A stretch of DNA of 64,000 bases from Coriaria nepalensis (taxonomy: Eukaryota; Streptophyta; Magnoliopsida; Cucurbitales; Coriariaceae). The stretch covers positions 38,409,501-38,473,500 of the forward strand of contig CP114481.1 of assembly GCA_027186245.1 (NCBI GenBank). Reading direction: 5' to 3'. Of this stretch, positions 39,882 to 55,200 are shown one piece after another. The translations under genes and the position numbers were made by a program. The notes below the pieces were generated by a model. It searched no databases and was not told where the DNA came from. It worked only from the letters and a program-made list of their open reading frames with translations. Each line of letters starts with the position of its first letter. Positions within the stretch are counted from its first letter, which is position 1.

Positions 39882-41867
39882 GTTTTGCACTACAGACACA
39901 ACTTTTGTGCATAACTTGCAAATGATCATTGCAAGGAAAGCGTGCATTCGTTAACCTTAAAATCATTTCAATGAGTCATTTCAAGTCAATAACTTATTTC
40001 ATAGCAAGTCGAACGTATTCTAGTTTTGCACTACAGACACAACTTTTGTGCATAACATGCAAATGATCATTGCAAGGAAAGTGTGCATTCGTTTAAAATT
40101 AAAATCATTTCAATGAGTCCTTTCAAGTCAATAACTTATTTCGAAGCAAGTCGATCGAATTCTAGTTTTGCACTACAAACATAACTTTTGTGCATAACTT
40201 GCAAATGATCATTGCAAGGAAAGTGTGCATTCGTTTAACCTTAAAATAATTTCAATGAGTCATTTCAAGTCAATAACTTATTTCATAGCAAGTCGAACGT
40301 ATTCTAGTTTTGCACTACAGACATAACTTTCGTGCATAACTTGCAAATGATCATTGCAGGGAAAGTGTGCATTCGTTTAACCTTAAAATAATTTCAATGA
40401 GTCATTTCAAGTCAATAACTTATTTCATAGCAAGTCGAACGTATTCTAGTTTTGCACTACAGACACAACTTTTGTGCATAACTTGCAAATGATCATTGCA
40501 AGGAAAGTGTGCATTCGTTTAACCTTAAAATCATCTCAATGAGTCATTTCAAGTCAATAACTTATTTCAAAGCAATTCGAACGAATTCTAGTTTTGCACT
40601 ACAGACACAACTTTTGTGCATAACTTGCAAATGATCATTGCAAGGAAAGTGTGCATTCGTTTAAAATTAAAATCATTTCAATGAGTCCTGTCAAGTCAAT
40701 AACTTATTTCGAAGCAATTCGAACGAATTCTAGTTTTGCACTACAGAGACAACTTTTGTGCATAACTTGCAAATGATCATTGGAAGGAAAGTGTGCATTC
40801 GTTTAAAATTAAAATCATTTCAATGAGTCCTTTCAAGTCAATAACTTATTTCATAGCAAGTCGAACGTATTCTAGTTTTGCACTACAGACACAACTTTTG
40901 TGCATAACTTGCAAATGATCATTGCAAGGAAAGCGTGCATTCGTTAACCTTAAAATCATTTCAATGAGTCATTTCAAGTCAATAACTTATTTCATAGCAA
41001 GTCGAACGTATTCTAGTTTTGCACTACAGACACAACTTTTGTGCATAACATGCAAATGATCATTGCAAGGAAAGTGTGCATTCGTTTAAAATTAAAATCA
41101 TTTCAATGAGTCCTTTCAAGTCAATAACTTATTTCGAAGCAAGTCGATCGAATTCTAGTTTTGCACTACAAACATAACTTTTGTGCATAACTTGCAAATG
41201 ATCATTGCAAGGAAAGTGTGCATTCGTTTAACCTTAAAATAATTTCAATGAGTCATTTCAAGTCAATAACTTATTTCATAGCAAGTCGAACGTATTCTAG
41301 TTTTGCACTACAGACATAACTTTCGTGCATAACTTGCAAATGATCATTGCAGGGAAAGTGTGCATTCGTTTAACCTTAAAATAATTTCAATGAGTCATTT
41401 CAAGTCAATAACTTATTTCATAGCAAGTCGAACGTATTCTAGTTTTGCACTACAGACACAACTTTTGTGCATAACTTGCAAATGATCATTGCAAGGAAAG
41501 TGCGCATTCGTTTAACCTTAAAATCTTTTCAATGAGTCATTTCAAGTCAATAACTTATTTCAAAGCAATTCGAACGAATTCTAGTTTTGCACTACAGAGA
41601 CAACTTTTGTGCATAACTTGCAAATGATCATTGCAAGGAAAGTGTGCATTCGTTTAAAATTAAAATCATTTCAATGAGTCCTGTCAAGTCAATAACTTAT
41701 TTCGAAGCAATTCGAACGAATTCTAGTTTTGCACTACAGAGACAACTTTTGTGCATAACTTGCAAATGATCATTGGAAGGAAAGTGTGCATTCGTTTAAC
41801 CTTAAAATCATTTCAATGAGTCATTTCAAGTCAATAACTTATTTCATAGCAAGTCGAACGTATTCTA
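39882..41867 (+). repeat. Tandem 7-mer, 2 x 993 bp
   Basis: Units 39882-40874 and 40875-41867 both start with an S-like 141-bp monomer that has a CATAGCAAG tail instead of CAAAGC. Both continue with CATAACATGCAAATG (near 40046 and 41039), Y, a GACATAACTTTCG monomer with GCAGGG, a GACACA monomer, CCTGTCAAG and ATTGGAAGG. They differ in the fifth monomer (ATCATCTC against GTGCGC with ATCTTTT) and in the seventh, where the first copy has a chimeric W with AAATT. Confidence 0.8.
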
Positions 41868-43003
41868 GTTTTGCACTACAGACACAACTTTTGTGCATAA
41901 CTTGCAAATGATCATTGCAAGGAAAGTGTGCATTCGTTTAAAATTAAAATCATTTCAATGAGTCCTTTCAAGTCAATAACTTATTTCGAAGCAAGTCGAT
42001 CGAATTCTAGTTTTGCACTACAAACATAACTTTTGTGCATAACTTGCAAATGATCATTGCAAGGAAAGTGTGCATTCGTTTAACCTTAAAATAATTTCAA
42101 TGAGTCATTTCAAGTCAATAACTTATTTCATAGCAAGTCGAACGTATTCTAGTTTTGCACTACAGACACAACTTTTGTGCATAACTTGCAAATGATCATT
42201 GCAAGGAAAGTGTGCATTCGTTTAAAATTAAAATCATTTCAATGAGTCCTTTCAAGTCAATAACTTATTTCGAAGCAATTCGAACTAATTCTAGTTTTGC
42301 ACTACAGAGACAACTTTTGTGCATAACTTGCAAATGATCATTGCAAGGAAAGTGTGCATTCGTTTAACCTTAAAATCATTTCAATGAGTCATTTCAAGTC
42401 AATAACTTATTTCATAGCAAGTCGAACGTATTCTAGTTTGGCACTACAGACACAACTTTTGTGCATAACTTGCAAATGATCATTGCAAGGAAAGTGCGCA
42501 TTCGTTTAACCTTAAAATCTTTTCAATGAGTCATTTCAAGTCAATAACTTATTTCAAAGCAATTCGAACGAATTCTAGTTTTGCACTACAGAGACAACTT
42601 TTGTGCATAACTTGCAAATGATCATTGCAAGGAAAGTGTGCATTCGTTTAAAATTAAAATCATTTCAATGAGTCCTTTCAAGTCAATAACTTATTTCGAA
42701 GCAATTCGAACGAATTCTAGTTTTGCACTACAGAGACAACTTTTGTGCATAACTTGCAAATGATCATTGCAAGGAAAGTGTGCATTCGTTTAAAATTAAA
42801 ATCATTTCAATGAGTCCTTTCAAGTCAATAACTTATTTCGAAGCAAGTCGATCGAATTCTAGTTTTGCACTACAAACATAACTTTCGTGCATAACTTGCA
42901 AATGATCATTGCAAGGAAAGTGTGCATTCGTTTAACCTTAAAATAATTTCAATGAGTCATTTCAAGTCAATAACTTATTTCATAGCCAGTCGAACGTATT
43001 CTA

Positions 43004-45132
43004 GTTTTGCACTACAGACACAACTTTTGTGCATAACTTGCAAATGATCATTGCAAGGAAAGTGCGCATTCGTTTAACTTTAAAATCTTTTCAATGAGTC
43101 ATTTCAAGTCAATAACTTATTTCATAGCAAGTCGAACGTATTCTAGTTTTGCACTACAGACACAACTTTTGTGCATAACTTGCAAATGATCATTGCAAGG
43201 AAAGCGTGCATTCGTTAACCTTAAAATCATTTCAATGAGTCATTTCAAGTCAATAACTTATTTCAAAGCAATTCGAACGAATTCTAGTTTTGCACTACAG
43301 AGACAACTTTTGTGCATAACTTGCAAATGATCATTGCAAGGAAAGTGTGCATTCGTTTAAAATTAAAATCATTTCAATGAGTCCTTTCAAGTCAATAACT
43401 TATTTCGAAGCAAGTCGATCGAATTCTAGTTTTGCACTACAAACATAACTTTCGTGCATAACTTGCAAATGATCATTGCAGGGAAAGTGTGCATTCGTTT
43501 AACCTTAAAATAATTTCAATGAGTCATTTCAAGTCAATAACTTATTTCATAGCAAGTCGAACGTATTCTAGTTTTGCACTACAGACACAACTTTTGTGCA
43601 TAACTTGCAAATGATCATTGCAAGGAAAGTGCGCATTCGTTTAACCTTAAAATCTTTTCAATGAGTCATTTCAAGTCAATAACTTATTTCAAAGCAATTC
43701 GAACGTATTCTAGTTTTGCACTACAGAGACAACTTTTGTGCATAACTTGCAAATGATCATTGCAAGGAAAGTGTGCATTCGTTTAAAATTAAAATCATTT
43801 CAATGAGTCCTGTCAAGTCAATAACTTATTTCGAAGCAATTCGAACGAATTCTAGTTTTGCACTACAGAGACAACTTTTGTGCATAACTTGCAAATGATC
43901 ATTGGAAGGAAAGTGTGCATTCGTTTAACCTTAAAATCATTTCAATGAGTCATTTCAAGTCAATAACTTATTTCATAGCAAGTCGAACGTATTCTAGTTT
44001 TGCACTACAGACACAACTTTTGTGCATAACTTGCAAATGATCATTGCAAGGAAAGTGTGCATTCGTTTAAAATTAAAATCATTTCAATGAGTCCTTTCAA
44101 GTCAATAACTTATTTCGAAGCAAGTCGATCGAATTCTAGTTTTGCACTACAAACATAACTTTTGTGCATAACTTGCAAATGATCATTGCAAGGAAAGTGT
44201 GCATTCGTTTAACCTTAAAATAATTTCAATGAGTCATTTCAAGTCAATAACTTATTTCATAGCAAGTCGAACGTATTCTAGTTTTGCACTACAGACACAA
44301 CTTTTGTGCATAACTTGCAAATGATCATTGCAAGGAAAGTGTGCATTCGTTTAAAATTAAAATCATTTCAACGAGTCCTTTCAAGTCAATAACTTATTTC
44401 GAAGCAATTCGAACTAATTCTAGTTTTGCACTACAGAGACAACTTTTGTGCATAACTTGCAAATGATCATTGCAAGGAAAGTGTGCATTCGTTTAACCTT
44501 AAAATCATTTCAATGAGTCATTTCAAGTCAATAACTTATTTCATAGCAAGTCGAACGTATTCTAGTTTGGCACTACAGACACAACTTTTGTGCATAACTT
44601 GCAAATGATCATTGCAAGGAAAGTGCGCATTCGTTTAACCTTAAAATCTTTTCAATGAGTCATTTCAAGTCAATAACTTATTTCAAAGCAATTCGAACGA
44701 ATTCTAGTTTTGCACTACAGAGACAACTTTTGTGCATAACTTGCAAATGATCATTGCAAGGAAAGTGTGCATTCGTTTAAAATTAAAATCATTTCAATGA
44801 GTCCTTTCAAGTCAATAACTTATTTCGAAGCAATTCGAACGAATTCTAGTTTTGCACTACAGAGACAACTTTTGTGCATAACTTGCAAATGATCATTGCA
44901 AGGAAAGTGTGCATTCGTTTAAAATTAAAATCATTTCAATGAGTCCTTTCAAGTCAATAACTTATTTCGAAGCAAGTCGATCGAATTCTAGTTTTGCACT
45001 ACAAACATAACTTTCGTGCATAACTTGCAAATGATCATTGCAAGGAAAGTGTGCATTCGTTTAACCTTAAAATAATTTCAATGAGTCATTTCAAGTCAAT
45101 AACTTATTTCATAGCAAGTCGAACGTATTCTA
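43004..45132 (+). repeat. Higher-order unit, 15 monomers (2,129 bp)
   Basis: The order is R S T U R' V W X Y XV W R' V T U'. U' is U without the GCAGGG change. The single S accounts for 2,129 = 15 x 142 - 1. The same order returns at the right edge of the window from 62022. Confidence 0.82.
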
Positions 45133-46125
45133 GTTTTGCACTACAGACACAACTTTTGTGCATAACTTGCAAATGATCATTGCAAGGAAAGTGCGCATTC
45201 GTTTAACCTTAAAATCTTTTCAATGAGTCATTTCAAGTCAATAACTTATTTCATAGCAAGTCGAACGTATTCTAGTTTTGCACTACAGACACAACTTTTG
45301 TGCATAACTTGCAAATGATCATTGCAAGGAAAGCGTGCATTCGTTAACCTTAAAATCATTTCAATGAGTCATTTCAAGTCAATAACTTATTTCAAAGCAA
45401 TTCGAACGAATTCTAGTTTTGCACTACAGAGACAACTTTTGTGCATAACTTGCAAATGATCATTGCAAGGAAAGTGTGCATTCGTTTAAAATTAAAATCA
45501 TTTCAATGAGTCCTTTCAAGTCAATAACTTATTTCGAAGCAAGTCGATCGAATTCTAGTTTTGCACTACAAACATAACTTTCGTGCATAACTTGCAAATG
45601 ATCATTGCAGGGAAAGGGTGCATTCGTTTAACCTTAAAATAATTTCAATGAGTCATTTCAAGTCAATAACTTATTTCATAGCAAGTCGAACGTATTCTAG
45701 TTTTGCACTACAGACACAACTTTTGTGCATAACTTGCAAATGATCATTGCAAGGAAAGTGCGCATTCGTTTAACCTTAAAATCTTTTCAATGAGTCATTT
45801 CAAGTCAATAACTTATTTCAAAGCAATTCGAACGAATTCTAGTTTTGCACTACAGAGACAACTTTTGTGCATAACTTGCAAATGATCATTGCAAGGAAAG
45901 TGTGCATTCGTTTAAAATTAAAATCATTTCAATGAGTCCTGTCAAGTCAATAACTTATTTCGAAGCAATTCGAACGAATTCTAGTTTTGCACTACAGAGA
46001 CAACTTTTGTGCATAACTTGCAAATGATCATTGCAAGGAAAGTGTGCATTCGTTTAACCTTAAAATCATTTCAATGAGTCATTTCAAGTCAATAACTTAT
46101 TTCATAGCAAGTCGAACGTATTCTA
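45133..46125 (+). repeat. Higher-order unit, 7 monomers (993 bp)
   Basis: The order is R S T U R' V W. It is a truncated unit: the next R follows directly after W. U carries GCAGGGAAAGGG (from about 45608), a rare form also seen in the next four units. Confidence 0.82.
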
Positions 46126-47260
46126 GTTTTGCACTACAGACACAACTTTTGTGCATAACTTGCAAATGATCATTGCAAGGAAAGTGCGCATTCGTTTAAC
46201 CTTAAAATCTTTTCAATGAGTCATTTCAAGTCAATAACTTATTTCATAGCAAGTCGAACGTATTCTAGTTTTGCACTACAGACACAACTTTTGTGCATAA
46301 CTTGCAAATGATCATTGCAAGGAAAGCGTGCATTCGTTAACCTTAAAATCATTTCAATGAGTCATTTCAAGTCAATAACTTATTTCAAAGCAATTCGAAC
46401 GAATTCTAGTTTTGCACTACAGAGACAACTTTTGTGCATAACTTGCAAATGATCATTGCAAGGAAAGTGTGCATTCGTTTAAAATTAAAATCATTTCAAT
46501 GAGTCCTTTCAAGTCAATAACTTATTTCGAAGCAAGTCGATCGAATTCTAGTTTTGCACTACAAACATAACTTTCGTGCATAACTTGCAAATGATCATTG
46601 CAGGGAAAGGGTGCATTCGTTTAACCTTAAAATAATTTCAATGAGTCATTTCAAGTCAATAACTTATTTCATAGCAAGTCGAACGTATTCTAGTTTTGCA
46701 CTACAGACACAACTTTTGTGCATAACTTGCAAATGATCATTGCAAGGAAAGTGCGCATTCGTTTAACCTTAAAATCTTTTCAATGAGTCATTTCAAGTCA
46801 ATAACTTATTTCAAAGCAATTCGAACGAATTCTAGTTTTGCACTACAGAGACAACTTTTGTGCATAACTTGCAAATGATCATTGCAAGGAAAGTGTGCAT
46901 TCGTTTAAAATTAAAATCATTTCAATGAGTCCTTTCAAGTCAATAACTTATTTCGAAGCAATTCGAACGAATTCTAGTTTTGCACTACAGAGACAACTTT
47001 TGTGCATAACTTGCAAATGATCATTGCAAGGAAAGTGTGCATTCGTTTAAAATTAAAATCATTTCAATGAGTCCTTTCAAGTCAATAACTTATTTCGAAG
47101 CAAGTCGATCGAATTCTAGTTTTGCACTACAAACATAACTTTCGTGCATAACTTGCAAATGATCATTGCAAGGAAAGTGTGCATTCGTTTAACCTTAAAA
47201 TAATTTCAATGAGTCATTTCAAGTCAATAACTTATTTCATAGCAAGTCGAACGTATTCTA
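46126..47260 (+). repeat. Higher-order unit, 8 monomers (1,135 bp)
   Basis: The order is R S T U R' V T U'. It looks like the beginning and end of a long unit joined at V, with the central W to V block missing. Confidence 0.82.
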
Positions 47261-49957
47261 GTTTTGCACTACAGACACAACTTTTGTGCATAACTTGCAA
47301 ATGATCATTGCAAGGAAAGTGCGCATTCGTTTAACCTTAAAATCTTTTCAATGAGTCATTTCAAGTCAATAACTTATTTCATAGCAAGTCGAACGTATTC
47401 TAGTTTTGCACTACAGACACAACTTTTGTGCATAACTTGCAAATGATCATTGCAAGGAAAGCGTGCATTCGTTAACCTTAAAATCATTTCAATGAGTCAT
47501 TTCAAGTCAATAACTTATTTCAAAGCAATTCGAACGAATTCTAGTTTTGCACTACAGAGACAACTTTTGTGCATAACTTGCAAATGATCATTGCAAGGAA
47601 AGTGTGCATTCGTTTAAAATTAAAATCATTTCAATGAGTCCTTTCAAGTCAATAACTTATTTCGAAGCAAGTCGATCGAATTCTAGTTTTGCACTACAAA
47701 CATAACTTTCGTGCATAACTTGCAAATGATCATTGCAGGGAAAGGGTGCATTCGTTTAACCTTAAAATAATTTCAATGAGTCATTTCAAGTCAATAACTT
47801 ATTTCATAGCAAGTCGAACGTATTCTAGTTTTGCACTACAGACACAACTTTTGTGCATAACTTGCAAATGATCATTGCAAGGAAAGTGCGCATTCGTTTA
47901 ACCTTAAAATCTTTTCAATGAGTCATTTCAAGTCAATAACTTATTTCAAAGCAATTCGAACGAATTCTAGTTTTGCACTACAGAGACAACTTTTGTGCAT
48001 AACTTGCAAATGATCATTGCAAGGAAAGTGTGCATTCGTTTAAAATTAAAATCATTTCAATGAGTCCTGTCAAGTCAATAACTTATTTCGAAGCAATTCG
48101 AACGAATTCTAGTTTTGCACTACAGAGACAACTTTTGTGCATAACTTGCAAATGATCATTGCAAGGAAAGTGTGCATTCGTTTAACCTTAAAATCATTTC
48201 AATGAGTCATTTCAAGTCAATAACTTATTTCATAGCAAGTCGAACGTATTCTAGTTTTGCACTACAGACACAACTTTTGTGCATAACTTGCAAATGATCA
48301 TTGCAAGGAAAGTGCGCATTCGTTTAACCTTAAAATCTTTTCAATGAGTCATTTCAAGTCAATAACTTATTTCAAAGCAATTCGAACGAATTCTAGTTTT
48401 GCACTACAGAGACAACTTTTGTGCATAACTTGCAACTGATCATTGCAAGGAAAGTGTGCATTCGTTTAAAATTAAAATCATTTCAATGAGTCCTTTCAAG
48501 TCAATAACTTATTTCGAAGCAATTCGAACGAATTCTAGTTTTGCACTACAGAGACAACTTTGGTGCATAACTTGCAAATGATCATTGGAAGGAAAGTGTG
48601 CATTCGTTTAACCTTAAAATCATTTCAATGAGTCATTTCAAGTCAATAACTTATTTCATAGCAAGTCGAACGTATTCTAGTTTTGCACTACAGACACAAC
48701 TTTTGTGCATAACTTGCAAATGATCATTGCAAGGAAAGTGTGCATTCGTTTAAAATTAAAATCATTTCAATGAGTCCTTTCAAGTCAATAACTTATTTCG
48801 AAGCAAGTCGATCGAATTCTAGTTTTGCACTACAAACATAACTTTTGTGCATAACTTGCAAATGATCATTGCAAGGAAAGTGTGCATTCGTTTAACCTTA
48901 AAATAATTTCAGTGAGTCATTTCAAGTCAATAACTTATTTCATAGCAAGTCGAACGTATTCTAGTTTTGCACTACAGACACAACTTTTGTGCATAACTTG
49001 CAAATGATCATTGCAAGGAAAGTGCGCATTCGTTTAACCTTAAAATCTTTTCAATGAGTCATTTCAAGTCAATAACTTATTTCAAAGCAATTCGAACGAA
49101 TTCTAGTTTTGCACTACAGAGACAACTTTTGTGCATAACTTGCAAATGATCATTGCAAGGAAAGTGTGCATTCGTTTAAAATTAAAATCATTTCAATGAG
49201 TCCTTTCAAGTCAATAACTTATTTCGAAGCAATTCGAACTAATTCTAGTTTTGCACTACAGAGACAACTTTTGTGCATAACTTGCAAATGATCATTGCAA
49301 GGAAAGTGTGCATTCGTTTAACCTTAAAATCATTTCAATGAGTCATTTCAAGTCAATAACTTATTTCATAGCAAGTCGAACGTATTCTAGTTTGGCACTA
49401 CAGACACAACTTTTGTGCATAACTTGCAAATGATCATTGCAAGGAAAGTGCGCATTCGTTTAACCTTAAAATCTTTTCAATGAGTCATTTCAAGTCAATA
49501 ACTTATTTCAAAGCAATTCGAACGAATTCTAGTTTTGCACTACAGAGACAACTTTTGTGCATAACTTGCAAATGATCATTGCAAGGAAAGTGTGCATTCG
49601 TTTAAAATTAAAATCATTTCAATGAGTCCTTTCAAGTCAATAACTTATTTCGAAGCAATTCGAACGAATTCTAGTTTTGCACTACAGAGACAACTTTTGT
49701 GCATAACTTGCAAATGATCATTGCAAGGAAAGTGTGCATTCGTTTAAAATTAAAATCATTTCAATGAGTCCTTTCAAGTCAATAACTTATTTCGAAGCAA
49801 GTCGATCGAATTCTAGTTTTGCACTACAAACATAACTTTCGTGCATAACTTGCAAATGATCATTGCAAGGAAAGTGTGCATTCGTTTAACCTTAAAATAA
49901 TTTCAATGAGTCATTTCAAGTCAATAACTTATTTCATAGCAAGTCGAACGTATTCTA
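47261..49957 (+). repeat. Higher-order unit, 19 monomers (2,697 bp)
   Basis: The order is R S T U R' V W R' V W X Y R' V W R' V T U'. Rare markers are TTGCAACTGATC (about 48430) in the second V, ACTTTGGTGC in the next W, CAGTGAG in Y, a GAACTAATTC tail near 49237 and a GTTTGGCAC head near 49395. It is three monomers (W R' V) longer than the following unit, which it otherwise matches. Confidence 0.84.
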
Positions 49958-52228
49958 GTTTTGCACTACAGACACAACTTTTGTGCATAACTTGCAAATG
50001 ATCATTGCAAGGAAAGTGCGCATTCGTTTAACCTTAAAATCTTTTCAATGAGTCATTTCAAGTCAATAACTTATTTCATAGCAAGTCGAACGTATTCTAG
50101 TTTTGCACTACAGACACAACTTTTGTGCATAACTTGCAAATGATCATTGCAAGGAAAGCGTGCATTCGTTAACCTTAAAATCATTTCAATGAGTCATTTC
50201 AAGTCAATAACTTATTTCAAAGCAATTCGAACGAATTCTAGTTTTGCACTACAGAGACAACTTTTGTGCATAACTTGCAAATGATCATTGCAAGGAAAGT
50301 GTGCATTCGTTTAAAATTAAAATCATTTCAATGAGTCCTTTCAAGTCAATAACTTATTTCGAAGCAAGTCGATCGAATTCTAGTTTTGCACTACAAACAT
50401 AACTTTCGTGCATAACTTGCAAATGATCATTGCAGGGAAAGGGTGCATTCGTTTAACCTTAAAATAATTTCAATGAGTCATTTCAAGTCAATAACTTATT
50501 TCATAGCAAGTCGAACGTATTCTAGTTTTGCACTACAGACACAACTTTTGTGCATAACTTGCAAATGATCATTGCAAGGAAAGTGCGCATTCGTTTAACC
50601 TTAAAATCTTTTCAATGAGTCATTTCAAGTCAATAACTTATTTCAAAGCAATTCGAACGAATTCTAGTTTTGCACTACAGAGACAACTTTTGTGCATAAC
50701 TTGCAAATGATCATTGCAAGGAAAGTGTGCATTCGTTTAAAATTAAAATCATTTCAATGAGTCCTGTCAAGTCAATAACTTATTTCGAAGCAATTCGAAC
50801 GAATTCTAGTTTTGCACTACAGAGACAACTTTTGTGCATAACTTGCAAATGATCATTGGAAGGAAAGTGTGCATTCGTTTAACCTTAAAATCATTTCAAT
50901 GAGTCATTTCAAGTCAATAACTTATTTCATAGCAAGTCGAACGTATTCTAGTTTTGCACTACAGACACAACTTTTGTGCATAACTTGCAAATGATCATTG
51001 CAAGGAAAGTGCGCATTCGTTTAACCTTAAAATCTTTTCAATGAGTCATTTCAAGTCAATAACTTATTTCAAAGCAATTCGAACGAATTCTAGTTTTGCA
51101 CTACAGAGACAACTTTTGTGCATAACTTGCAACTGATCATTGCAAGGAAAGTGTGCATTCGTTTAAAATTAAAATCATTTCAATGAGTCCTTTCAAGTCA
51201 ATAACTTATTTCGAAGCAATTCGAACGAATTCTAGTTTTGCACTACAGAGACAACTTTGGTGCATAACTTGCAAATGATCATTGGAAGGAAAGTGTGCAT
51301 TCGTTTAACCTTAAAATCATTTCAATGAGTCATTTCAAGTCAATAACTTATTTCATAGCAAGTCGAACGTATTCTAGTTTTGCACTACAGACACAACTTT
51401 TGTGCATAACTTGCAAATGATCATTGCAAGGAAAGTGTGCATTCGTTTAAAATTAAAATCATTTCAATGAGTCCTTTCAAGTCAATAACTTATTTCGAAG
51501 CAAGTCGATCGAATTCTAGTTTTGCACTACAAACATAACTTTTGTGCATAACTTGCAAATGATCATTGCAAGGAAAGTGTGCATTCGTTTAACCTTAAAA
51601 TAATTTCAGTGAGTCATTTCAAGTCAATAACTTATTTCATAGCAAGTCGAACGTATTCTAGTTTTGCACTACAGACACAACTTTTGTGCATAACTTGCAA
51701 ATGATCATTGCAAGGAAAGTGCGCATTCGTTTAACCTTAAAATCTTTTCAATGAGTCATTTCAAGTCAATAACTTATTTCAAAGCAATTCGAACGAATTC
51801 TAGTTTTGCACTACAGAGACAACTTTTGTGCATAACTTGCAAATGATCATTGCAAGGAAAGTGTGCATTCGTTTAAAATTAAAATCATTTCAATGAGTCC
51901 TTTCAAGTCAATAACTTATTTCGAAGCAATTCGAACGAATTCTAGTTTTGCACTACAGAGACAACTTTTGTGCATAACTTGCAAATGATCATTGCAAGGA
52001 AAGTGTGCATTCGTTTAAAATTAAAATCATTTCAATGAGTCCTTTCAAGTCAATAACTTATTTCGAAGCAAGTCGATCGAATTCTAGTTTTGCACTACAA
52101 ACATAACTTTCGTGCATAACTTGCAAATGATCATTGCAAGGAAAGTGTGCATTCGTTTAACCTTAAAATAATTTCAATGAGTCATTTCAAGTCAATAACT
52201 TATTTCATAGCAAGTCGAACGTATTCTA
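49958..52228 (+). repeat. Higher-order unit, 16 monomers (2,271 bp)
   Basis: The order is R S T U R' V W R' V W X Y R' V T U'. It shares the AACTGATC, ACTTTGG and CAGTGAG markers with the units on both sides, at spacings of 2,697 and 2,271. The first W has ATTGGAAGG where the preceding unit has ATTGCAAGG. Confidence 0.84.
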
Positions 52229-55200
52229 GTTTTGCACTACAGACACAACTTTTGTGCATAACTTGCAAATGATCATTGCAAGGAAAGTGCGCATTCGTTT
52301 AACCTTAAAATCTTTTCAATGAGTCATTTCAAGTCAATAACTTATTTCATAGCAAGTCGAACGTATTCTAGTTTTGCACTACAGACACAACTTTTGTGCA
52401 TAACTTGCAAATGATCATTGCAAGGAAAGCGTGCATTCGTTAACCTTAAAATCATTTCAATGAGTCATTTCAAGTCAATAACTTATTTCAAAGCAATTCG
52501 AACGAATTCTAGTTTTGCACTACAGAGACAACTTTTGTGCATAACTTGCAAATGATCATTGCAAGGAAAGTGTGCATTCGTTTAAAATTAAAATCATTTC
52601 AATGAGTCCTTTCAAGTCAATAACTTATTTCGAAGCAAGTCGATCGAATTCTAGTTTTGCACTACAAACATAACTTTCGTGCATAACTTGCAAATGATCA
52701 TTGCAGGGAAAGGGTGCATTCGTTTAACCTTAAAATAATTTCAATGAGTCATTTCAAGTCAATAACTTATTTCATAGCAAGTCGAACGTATTCTAGTTTT
52801 GCACTACAGACACAACTTTTGTGCATAACTTGCAAATGATCATTGCAAGGAAAGTGCGCATTCGTTTAACCTTAAAATCTTTTCAATGAGTCATTTCAAG
52901 TCAATAACTTATTTCAAAGCAATTCGAACGAATTCTAGTTTTGCACTACAGAGACAACTTTTGTGCATAACTTGCAAATGATCATTGCAAGGAAAGTGTG
53001 CATTCGTTTAAAATTAAAATCATTTCAATGAGTCCTTTCAAGTCAATAACTTATTTCGAAGCAATTCGAACGAATTCTAGTTTTGCACTACAGAGACAAC
53101 TTTTGTGCATAACTTGCAAATGATCATTGGAAGGAAAGTGTGCATTCGTTTAACCTTAAAATCATTTCAATGAGTCATTTCAAGTCAATAACTTATTTCA
53201 TAGCAAGTCGAACGTATTCTAGTTTTGCACTACAGACACAACTTTTGTGCATAACTTGCAAATGATCATTGCAAGGAAAGTGCGCATTCGTTTAACCTTA
53301 AAATCTTTTCAATGAGTCATTTCAAGTCAATAACTTATTTCAAAGCAATTCGAACGAATTCTAGTTTTGCACTACAGAGACAACTTTTGTGCATAACTTG
53401 CAACTGATCATTGCAAGGAAAGTGTGCATTCGTTTAAAATTAAAATCATTTCAATGAGTCCTTTCAAGTCAATAACTTATTTCGAAGCAATTCGAACGAA
53501 TTCTAGTTTTGCACTACAGAGACAACTTTGGTGCATAACTTGCAAATGATCATTGGAAGGAAAGTGTGCATTCGTTTAACCTTAAAATCATTTCAATGAG
53601 TCATTTCAAGTCAATAACTTATTTCATAGCAAGTCGAACGTATTCTAGTTTTGCACTACAGACACAACTTTTGTGCATAACTTGCAAATGATCATTGCAA
53701 GGAAAGTGTGCATTCGTTTAAAATTAAAATCATTTCAATGAGTCCTTTCAAGTCAATAACTTATTTCGAAGCAAGTCGATCGAATTCTAGTTTTGCACTA
53801 CAAACATAACTTTTGTGCATAACTTGCAAATGATCATTGCAAGGAAAGTGTGCATTCGTTTAACCTTAAAATAATTTCAGTGAGTCATTTCAAGTCAATA
53901 ACTTATTTCATAGCAAGTCGAACGTATTCTAGTTTTGCACTACAGACACAACTTTTGTGCATAACTTGCAAATGATCATTGCAAGGAAAGTGCGCATTCG
54001 TTTAACCTTAAAATCTTTTCAATGAGTCATTTCAAGTCAATAACTTATTTCAAAGCAATTCGAACGAATTCTAGTTTTGCACTACAGAGACAACTTTTGT
54101 GCATAACTTGCAAATGATCATTGCAAGGAAAGTGTGCATTCGTTTAAAATTAAAATCATTTCAATGAGTCCTTTCAAGTCAATAACTTATTTCGAAGCAA
54201 TTCGAACGAATTCTAGTTTTGCACTACAGAGACAACTTTTGTGCATAACTTGCAAATGATCATTGCAAGGAAAGTGTGCATTCGTTTAAAATTAAAATCA
54301 TTTCAATGAGTCCTTTCAAGTCAATAACTTATTTCGAAGCAATTCGAACGAATTCTAGTTTTGCACTACAGAGACAACTTTTGTGCATAACTTGCAAATG
54401 ATCATTGGAAGGAAAGTGTGCATTCGTTTAACCTTAAAATCATTTCAATGAGTCATTTCAAGTCAATAACTTATTTCATAGCAAGTCGAACGTATTCTAG
54501 TTTTGCACTACAGACACAACTTTTGTGCATAACTTGCAAATGATCATTGCAAGGAAAGTGTGCATTCGTTTAAAATTAAAATAATTTCAATGAGTCCTTT
54601 CAAGTCAATAACTTATTTCGAAGCAAGTCGATCGAATTCTAGTTTTGCACTACAAACATAACTTTTGTGCATAACTTGCAAATGATCATTGCAAGGAAAG
54701 TGTGCATTCGTTTAACCTTAAAATAATTTCAGTGAGTCATTTCAAGTCAATAACTTATTTCATAGCAAGTCGAACGTATTCTAGTTTTGCACTACAGACA
54801 CAACTTTTGTGCATAACTTGCAAATGATCATTGCAAGGAAAGTGTGCATTCGTTTAAAATTAAAATCATTTCAATGAGTCCTTTCAAGTCAATAACTTAT
54901 TTCGAAGCAATTCGAACGAATTCTAGTTTTGCACTACAGAGACAACTTTTGTGCATAACTTGCAAATGATCATTGGAAGGAAAGTGTGCATTCGTTTAAC
55001 CTTAAAATCATTTCAATGAGTCATTTCAAGTCAATAACTTATTTCATAGCAAGTCGAACGTATTCTAGTTTTGCACTACAGACACAACTTTTGTGCATAA
55101 CTTGCAAATGATCATTGCAAGGAAAGTGTGCATTCGTTTAAAATTAAAATCATTTCAATGAGTCCTTTCAAGTCAATAACTTATTTCGAAGCAAGTCGAT